Part shown: positions 8,372-12,876 of the stretch, one piece after another | Layout of the letters: the number at the start of each line of letters is the position of its first letter | Position numbering within the stretch: position 1 is the stretch's first letter | Source of the DNA: an uncultured Dysgonomonas sp. | GTDB taxonomy: Bacteria > Bacteroidota > Bacteroidia > Bacteroidales > Dysgonomonadaceae | DNA: 15,070 bases | NCBI GenBank assembly: GCA_937995835.1 | Contig: CALKIV010000005.1 | Coordinates: forward strand, 1-15,070 | Direction of reading: 5' to 3' | Translations under genes and position numbers: made by a program | Notes under the pieces: generated by a model | Databases searched by the model: none | The model's input: the letters and a program-made list of their open reading frames with translations, nothing else | What the model was told of the DNA's origin: nothing

Positions 8372-9007
8372 TTATTTTTTTAGAAGTTGAATTACTTGGT
8401 TGAATCTCGCATGACAACAAGTGCCACTAGGCGATTTCGTTTTACACATTCCTTGTGCTCGTTTGTCCAAAGTATCTCGAATTGCCTTTATATCAGAATG
8501 TTCATTTTCAACTAGCTCTCTAACTTCCCCTAAAGAGATGTTCGCACAATGACAAATGATTGCATCATCAGAACTACTCTCAATGTCTTTTAGCAATATT
8601 TTTTCTTGATAGAAATTGTAGAATGCTATGCGAATTTGATCGCGTACTCGAATAAACTCACTGTCAATATATTCTCGCGTTCCAATAGCATCAGATGGAT
8701 CGTCAAAGCCAATATGCAATTGCTGTTTTACTTTGCCAGAAAACATTGGGCAGGTTTCCTTTGCTCCACCACACACAGTGATTACATAATCCCATTCTTC
8801 GGCTGAGTATTGTTCTACTTGATCTGAAGTATGATGAGATATATCTATCCCAATTTGTTTCATCACTTCAACAGCTTTAGTATTTAATTTTCCACTAGCT
8901 TGAGTACCAGCAGAGCATACTACAAGATTCTTATCAAATGATTGTAAGAAACCATGTGCCATTTGGCTACGGCAACTATTACCTGTGCAGAGTATTAATA
9001 TTTTCAT
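8372..9007 (-). CDS. arsC: Thioredoxin-type arsenate reductase fused to a C-terminal BFD/CopZ-like cysteine domain
   Basis: The first part, about residues 1-137, is a low-molecular-weight phosphatase-fold arsenate reductase that turns arsenate into arsenite for export by Acr3. The phosphate loop CTGNSCR has Cys7 and Arg13. Cys79 and Cys86 form the redox relay, and the FDDP motif supplies the acid Asp102. Spacings (72 and 7 residues) equal those of the plasmid pI258 enzyme. About 60 extra residues follow, with ICHC (Cys152, Cys154), Cys188 and KSPSGTCC (Cys197, Cys198). This pattern resembles the [2Fe-2S] BFD domain, in particular the variant in CopZ-type metallochaperones (NPSG.CC). Plain ArsC enzymes end near residue 135. 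The ATG at 9007 is preferred over an upstream GTG at 9016 because AAAGGTGAG just before it is a good ribosome binding site. The arsR gene lies 54 bases upstream. Confidence 0.9.
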   Translation of the reverse strand: MKILILCTGNSCRSQMAHGFLQSFDKNLVVCSAGTQASGKLNTKAVEVMKQIGIDISHHTSDQVEQYSAEEWDYVITVCGGAKETCPMFSGKVKQQLHIGFDDPSDAIGTREYIDSEFIRVRDQIRIAFYNFYQEKILLKDIESSSDDAIICHCANISLGEVRELVENEHSDIKAIRDTLDKRAQGMCKTKSPSGTCCHARFNQVIQLLKK

Positions 9008-9021
9008 TATTCTCACCTTTC
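9008..9021 (-). promoter_or_regulatory. Ribosome binding site of arsC
   Basis: On the minus strand GAAAGGTGAG stands four bases before the ATG at 9007. It is one of the few clear Shine-Dalgarno-like sites in the window and decides the start, because the alternative GTG codon lies inside it. Confidence 0.55.
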
Positions 9022-9061
9022 GTTATTCGTAGAAATACGACCATTGTATTTAAAATTTTTT

Positions 9062-9379
9062 TTAGCATTTCGATTGCATCTTTATCTCTTTGAAGAAACC
9101 CATGAACATAGCTTTAGCCTCTTGCCAATTTTCTTGATTGATGCAATATTTAACACTTGGCAGCATTATCTCTCCTTGAATAAGACCTGCCTCTCTCAAT
9201 TCTTTTAGATGTTGAGACAGCGTACTCTTAGCAACAGGAACAACTTGAGACATATCGCCATGATAGCAACACTCTTGTGAAGCTAGTAGCTGCAAAATCG
9301 CTATGCGCACAGGATGCGCCAATGCTTTAGCTATGCGTGCTATTCTTTCTTGTTCGGCTGTAAATTCTCTTTTCGACAT
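9062..9379 (-). CDS. arsR: ArsR-family metalloregulatory repressor
   Basis: This small winged-helix repressor should bind its own promoter and release it when arsenite binds cysteines. From the ATG at 9379 it has 105 residues, the usual size. The helix-turn-helix core runs from AKALAHPVRIAILQLL (residues 18-32) through VAKSTLSQHLKELREAGLIQGE (about 49-70). A pair of cysteines, ECCYHGD (Cys37, Cys38), lies near the start of the DNA-reading part, with further cysteines at 79 and 105. These are candidate arsenite ligands, although the arrangement differs from the CVC box of the E. coli type. The open frame extends 41 codons upstream to a TTG, but that part crosses the promoter and operator and is not coding. 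It is the first gene of the operon with arsC and acr3. Confidence 0.94.
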   Translation of the reverse strand: MSKREFTAEQERIARIAKALAHPVRIAILQLLASQECCYHGDMSQVVPVAKSTLSQHLKELREAGLIQGEIMLPSVKYCINQENWQEAKAMFMGFFKEIKMQSKC

Positions 9380-9395
9380 AATCTTATTCTTTATC

Positions 9396-9413
9396 GTTCG
9401 CAAATATACGAAC
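9396..9413. promoter_or_regulatory. Probable ArsR operator over the -7 box
   Basis: GTTCG (9396-9400) and CGAAC (9409-9413) form a perfect inverted repeat whose eight-base centre is the -7 box itself. A second overlapping palindrome, ACGAAnTTCGT, extends it to about 9418. A dimeric ArsR bound here would block RNA polymerase, so self-repression relieved by arsenite is the simplest reading. Confidence 0.6.
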
Positions 9414-9431
9414 TTCGTTTTATTTTCCAAA
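9401..9431 (-). promoter_or_regulatory. Promoter of the arsR-arsC-acr3 operon
   Basis: On the minus strand TTTG (9428-9431) is followed after exactly 19 bases by TATATTTG (9401-9408), a perfect match to the Bacteroides housekeeping promoter. Transcription would begin about 15 bases before the arsR ATG. Confidence 0.8.
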
Positions 9432-9550
9432 TTTTGATTGAGATTTTTAAGTGTATCCGAACCGGAGTTTATGAAAGAAAGTAGGGAGACAATGTTGGGC
9501 AAGCCTTGTAAAAACTAGAGAGAGTAACAATTTTCGATCAACATTCCCCT

Positions 9551-9579
9551 AACATAAGCTGACTATCAATTGATATGTT
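9551..9579. repeat. Nested palindrome between the regulator gene and the ars operon
   Basis: AACATA (9551-9556) pairs with TATGTT (9574-9579), and a 12-base palindrome, TATCAATTGATA, lies at 9564-9575. No T-tract follows on the minus strand, so it is not an evident terminator for the regulator gene ending at 9600. It may be a protein-binding site or chance in AT-rich DNA. Confidence 0.3.
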
Positions 9580-9599
9580 GGATTATTTTTTCGCTAATC

Positions 9600-11444
9600 T
9601 CAAAATGATATCCCTGCATCTTTTAAAAACTCTAAAGGGGTTTGACCCGTCAGTTTTTTCATGCTATTAAAAAACACACTTCTAGAACTAAAGCCACACT
9701 CTTCTGCTAAAGCACTTAGCGTATACTGTTCGAGTAAGCCCTCTGAAGCCTTTTTCTTAAATGTTTCGATTCGATATAATGATATAAAATTAGAGAAATT
9801 CGTATTGAGATGTTGATTCAATACTTGAGATAACTTCATCTTAGGGCAATCAATTGCTGATGCCACATCCTCAAGTTTGAGATTAGGATTCAAATATGGG
9901 GCTTCTACTTCCATATAATTTATCAACAGAGATTTTATACTATCTAATTCGTCTATTTCTATTTTAGACTTTTGATATTTTTCTTTCGCAGCGTCGCTTG
10001 AGTCTAGGGTATGTTTATACTCCTTTATTTTTCTCAAAAATCGTTTGTAAGTATAGATGAGTAACATACCAACAATGATGAATATGAGCATAAGCCAATA
10101 GACAAGATATGATTCTTTCTTTTGGATTAAAAATATCTCTTCTGAGTCTAAATCCCCTGCTTTTCTTATTTTTAACAAAAATGTTCCACTAGGAATGTCT
10201 GGAATCAATATATCCCTCCCTGATAGTGTCTTTACCCAACTGTCTTGTAATCCTTCTAACTTATATTCATAAATGATAGAAGGCGTGTTATCATATTGGA
10301 AATCTGAAAATCTGAAAATAAAATTTACTTGTGATGATGACAATTCAAACTTGTTTAAATATTCTGGAGCAGCTTCAAGTCTATTTATTGTTCTCCCTTC
10401 TGGAAAACCGTCAATGACAACTTTTGTAATATATATCTTATTTTTGCTTGCTGCATTAGCTTTTATCGAATCTAAATACACCAGTCCTTTCTCATTACCC
10501 CACCAAATGATATTGTTTTCTGTTTTTTGAACAGCTCCATCATTGAATGTGTAACTAGGAATGCCATCATGTAATGAAAAAATAGAATATTGATTTGTCC
10601 TATTATTATATAATACGAGCCCCTTTGGTGTTGTGATCCAAATTTGCCCCATTTCTCCTTCGATGATAGATGATACATAATTATCAGGCAAAATGTTCTT
10701 AGTTGTATAATGATCAAATCGGCTTAAATCACTTTTAATTTTAATTAGTCCTTGTTTTTCACAACCTAACCATATGTTTTTCTCAGTATCTTCGAATAAT
10801 GATCGGACAATGCCTATCTCTGATAAGTCTATCTCTTTAGGAGTTGTTATTTTTCCAGCTTCAAGATGACATATCCCTTCAAGGGTAGCTATCCATAGTC
10901 TATCAGACGAATCTTTCAATAAACTATATATATCGTTAGAAACTAAACCAGAGTTTGTTGTATTGTAAGTAATATAGTTTTTGCCTTTTATATTATATCT
11001 AATTAAACCCAATAAGCTTCCAAACCAAATATAGTTCTCTTCACATAGAATAGAATATATTGAATTGTCAATAAATATAGGATCTTCGTTAAATCTCTTG
11101 ATAGAATTCGATGATGATTCGAATAGATATACACCACCTTTGTAAGTCCCAAATAGGAAATTTGGACCAAAAGGCTGAACTGTCAGTATGATGTTGGATT
11201 TTAAGTTTGAGGTGTTTTCTGTGTTGTAGATTTTAGTTGTTCTTTCTGAATTATATACTAGAACACTTCGAGTACCCCAAATACCAAAACCATTGTTATC
11301 TATTGTGAAAGATCTAATATTCTGATTGTCAGATTTTATTCCGTTATGATTATCAAGAGTTTTAAACACATTCTTTGTTTTTGGAGTATAATTTACCCCA
11401 CCCGAGAATGTTCCTACAAAAAAGGAATTTTCATCAATCAACAA
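9600..11444 (-). CDS. C-terminal part of the interrupted regulator: propeller, Y_Y_Y, membrane helix, AraC HTH
   Basis: In this 614-codon stretch, residues 1-330 carry propeller repeats (GIWGTRSVLVYN, YIWFGSLLGLIRYN, RLWIATLEGICHL, IWITTPKGLVLYN), about 370-440 a Y_Y_Y domain (NFIFRFSDFQYDN then YEYKLEGLQDSWV), 446-466 a membrane helix, 467-508 a charged linker and 510-610 an AraC-type DNA-binding domain (LEDVASAIDCPKMKLSQVLNQHL and ALAEECGFSSRSVFFNSMKKLTGQTPLEFL). Histidine kinase, ATPase and receiver domains, which stand between membrane and HTH in hybrid two-component sensors, are absent, so the signal would pass directly to DNA. No ATG is present near the 5' end, only a TTG inside a propeller blade, so separate translation is unlikely. 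Confidence 0.72.
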   Translation of the reverse strand: MLIDENSFFVGTFSGGVNYTPKTKNVFKTLDNHNGIKSDNQNIRSFTIDNNGFGIWGTRSVLVYNSERTTKIYNTENTSNLKSNIILTVQPFGPNFLFGTYKGGVYLFESSSNSIKRFNEDPIFIDNSIYSILCEENYIWFGSLLGLIRYNIKGKNYITYNTTNSGLVSNDIYSLLKDSSDRLWIATLEGICHLEAGKITTPKEIDLSEIGIVRSLFEDTEKNIWLGCEKQGLIKIKSDLSRFDHYTTKNILPDNYVSSIIEGEMGQIWITTPKGLVLYNNRTNQYSIFSLHDGIPSYTFNDGAVQKTENNIIWWGNEKGLVYLDSIKANAASKNKIYITKVVIDGFPEGRTINRLEAAPEYLNKFELSSSQVNFIFRFSDFQYDNTPSIIYEYKLEGLQDSWVKTLSGRDILIPDIPSGTFLLKIRKAGDLDSEEIFLIQKKESYLVYWLMLIFIIVGMLLIYTYKRFLRKIKEYKHTLDSSDAAKEKYQKSKIEIDELDSIKSLLINYMEVEAPYLNPNLKLEDVASAIDCPKMKLSQVLNQHLNTNFSNFISLYRIETFKKKASEGLLEQYTLSALAEECGFSSRSVFFNSMKKLTGQTPLEFLKDAGISF

Positions 11445-11498
11445 GGAATAAATAGCATTTGAACTTATTGTATTTCTTATAGATGGATTATGAACTAT

Positions 11499-12317
11499 TT
11501 ATGCTATTTCTTCATTCTGCAGTAGGCTAAGAATTTTCAACCAATTTCCATTTTTTCCAACATATAACTTGTCTTGATAATACGAAATAGTCTGAATATA
11601 GCTACTCTCAACCCTATGGATAAGTTGAAAGTGTTTTGTTTCTATATCAAATGAAAAGATCGCTCCTCCTTCAGTAGCAATGTATAGCGTGTCTTTGTGC
11701 TCAGTAAAACAACTAAACTTATGATCTGCAGGCGCATCATACATTGAAGCTTGCTGTGAAGAAAGATCGTACTTTATCAACCCTTCATAACAAATAATCC
11801 AACAGATGTTATCGTTGTCAATAATAATATCTTTTAATGTCTTATTTAAGAGGAGCTCATTGTTCAATTTTGAAGCTATTTTACTATCTGCTTCTAGTTC
11901 ATAAATATCATTATTATTCAGTATATATAGATTACGATTCTTATCAATAGCAAATGCTTTCAGGTGATGATTTTTCACATCATTTAAGCGTAACAAGCTA
12001 TTGTGTCTAGAAGCCCTATTATATTTAAATAAATTTTTATCCGAAATTATATATAAATTAGCACTATCAGCCTCAAGTATAGAAATGATAGACTTGTCTT
12101 TAAATTCGTCGAAAGATAATAAATCGACTCCATCAAATCTGTTTAATCCATTTGCTGTGCCAAGCCAAATAAAGTTTCTACTATCCTTATATATGCAATT
12201 GATTGTATTACTAGTCAGCCCTTGTTCTACTGTCAAATTTATAAAGGGCGCATTTGGTGCAGCAGAGAGAACCATGTTTAGTAAAAACAAAAGAAATATA
12301 AGAGTTAAATTTTTCAT
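11499..12317 (-). CDS. N-terminal propeller fragment of the interrupted regulator
   Basis: These 272 residues are what is translated if the TAA is a real stop. A signal peptide or N-terminal membrane segment (about residues 1-20, ending in LSAAPNAP) starts the protein. LTSNTINCIYKDSRNFIWLGTANGLNRFDG at residues 34-63 is a textbook Reg_prop repeat, of the kind that begins hybrid two-component sensors and similar regulators of Bacteroidota. Further propeller strands such as LYIISDKNLFKYN and LYIATEGGAIFSF follow. The ATG at 12317 is the only good start. Alone this piece has less than half a double propeller and no membrane or DNA-binding part, so it should not regulate. Confidence 0.7.
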   Translation of the reverse strand: MKNLTLIFLLFLLNMVLSAAPNAPFINLTVEQGLTSNTINCIYKDSRNFIWLGTANGLNRFDGVDLLSFDEFKDKSIISILEADSANLYIISDKNLFKYNRASRHNSLLRLNDVKNHHLKAFAIDKNRNLYILNNNDIYELEADSKIASKLNNELLLNKTLKDIIIDNDNICWIICYEGLIKYDLSSQQASMYDAPADHKFSCFTEHKDTLYIATEGGAIFSFDIETKHFQLIHRVESSYIQTISYYQDKLYVGKNGNWLKILSLLQNEEIA

Positions 12318-12400
12318 CCTCGAATGTTGGGTAATCTCAATTTATATATTAGATATATTTGTTCTTTTATGACTTTTTATTAATAGAAAATCAATGTCTT

Positions 12401-12422
12401 TTTTTACAGCTATCAAATAAAA
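12401..12422 (+). repeat. Imperfect 22-base direct repeat, copy 1
   Basis: TTTTTACAGCTATCAAATAAAA at this position and TTTTTATAGCTATCGGGTAAAA at 12529-12550 agree at 18 of 22 positions and lie 128 bases apart. The shared core is AGCTATC flanked by a T-run and a short A-run. They could be paired binding sites or the trace of a small duplication. AT-rich flanks weaken the case. Confidence 0.35.
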
Positions 12423-12528
12423 CGACTACGAACAAAATAGATGCACTAATTTATAAAAAAAACTGGATGTATACAATTATCAGGAATTAGGAACTTTTAA
12501 ATATACGACTTATGGTGTAAAGTTATGT

Positions 12529-12550
12529 TTTTTATAGCTATCGGGTAAAA
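12529..12550 (+). repeat. Imperfect 22-base direct repeat, copy 2
   Basis: This is the second copy of the repeat at 12401, with T for C at position 7 and GGG for AAA after the AGCTATC core. Confidence 0.35.
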
Positions 12551-12634
12551 AATTTCAAAATAACACTTTAAAGCTGTTAAATAATTAAAAAAGGCTCCCC
12601 ACTCTACTATCCATTGATAATCTAGAGATTACAT

Positions 12635-12688
12635 GAGTCCTGAAATCTTTAAGGACTCGTTTATTTAGTCCTTATAAATTTATAGGAC
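12635..12688 (+). repeat. Four alternating complementary arms able to form exclusive hairpins
   Basis: Arm 1 GAGTCCT (12635-12641) pairs with arm 2 AGGACTC (12652-12658). Arm 2 can instead pair with arm 3 AGTCC (12667-12671). Arm 3, extended as GTCCTTATAAA, pairs with arm 4 TTTATAGGAC (12679-12688), leaving one bulged T. Such chains are typical of attenuators, but whether this stretch is transcribed is not known, and they could equally be repeated protein sites. Confidence 0.45.
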
Positions 12689-12784
12689 AGTTTATAAGGT
12701 ATTCGTTTATCTTATTTATAGAATCTTCATCTATTTTTGTTTTGTCGACAATCTCTTTGTTTTAATAAGTATCTGATTTAATAC

Positions 12785-12837
12785 TAAACATTTTTTAACG
12801 CTTTGGAATGTTAGAAATTAACATCAAGTCATGTTAA
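12785..12837. promoter_or_regulatory. Cluster of TTAACAT/ATGTTAA half-sites upstream of the second susC
   Basis: TTAACAT (12818-12824) and ATGTTAA (12831-12837) form a perfect 7-bp inverted repeat with a six-base centre, 39 bases before the susC ATG. Two near copies, TAAACAT (12785-12791) and ATGTTAG (12808-12814), precede it. ATGTTAG and ATGTTAA are direct repeats 23 bases apart, near the two-turn spacing that AraC proteins often use. This is the best candidate binding site for the neighbouring AraC-type regulator, but that link is inferred. Confidence 0.45.
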
Positions 12838-12842
12838 AGCAA

Positions 12843-12859
12843 AATGTACTTTTTACATT
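12843..12859. repeat. 6-bp inverted repeat just upstream of the second susC
   Basis: AATGTA (12843-12848) and TACATT (12854-12859) are perfect complements with five bases between. The interior includes TACTTTTT, one mismatch away from the -7 consensus, so this may be the core promoter region of susC or a leader hairpin ending 17 bases before the ATG. Confidence 0.35.
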
Positions 12860-12876
12860 AATCTAAATAATGAAAC

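Larger units (their letters stand above)
9600..12317 (-). pseudogene. Membrane-anchored propeller-AraC regulator interrupted by one in-frame TAA
   Basis: Two open stretches on the minus strand lie in the same frame and join into one protein of about 904 residues if the TAA at 11499-11501 is read through. The 18 codons after the stop (IVHNPSIRNTISSNAIYSL) lead into LIDENSFFVGTFSGGV, a good propeller repeat, so homology is continuous on both sides of the stop. The intact form would be a signal peptide, a periplasmic beta-propeller of Reg_prop repeats, a Y_Y_Y domain, one membrane helix and a cytoplasmic AraC helix-turn-helix: a sensor of carbohydrate breakdown products that activates a neighbouring PUL. 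The divergent susC at 12877 is the likely target. With the stop, only a periplasmic fragment would be made. A sequencing error, recoding or recent nonsense mutation cannot be told apart here. Confidence 0.75.
12318..12876. other. Divergent intergenic region between the regulator and the second susC
   Basis: These 559 bases are very AT-rich and hold no convincing protein gene on either strand. They must contain the promoters of the regulator (leftward) and susC (rightward). From left to right one sees an imperfect 22-base direct repeat (12401 and 12529), a set of alternating hairpin arms (12635-12688), a -7 box match TATTTTTG at 12732-12739 without a clear -33 partner, and a cluster of TTAACAT/ATGTTAA half-sites and another inverted repeat close to susC (12785-12859). 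Confidence 0.7.

Noticed and set aside
8372..9007. Protein tyrosine phosphatase instead of arsenate reductase
   Set aside because: The fold is shared, but the Cys79-Cys86 redox pair and the ars operon setting are specific for arsenate reductase.
9008..9016. GTG start for arsC three codons upstream
   Set aside because: The GTG is part of the Shine-Dalgarno-like AAAGGTGAG that serves the ATG at 9007.
9380..9502. Longer arsR product starting at a TTG at 9502
   Set aside because: The extra 41 codons run through a perfect promoter and operator, while the ATG at 9379 gives a protein of normal ArsR size.
12732..12739. TATTTTTG as the promoter of the second susC
   Set aside because: The -7 box fits, but no TTTG lies near 19 bases upstream, and such sequences are frequent by chance in T-rich DNA. 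It is kept only as a possibility within the intergenic entry.
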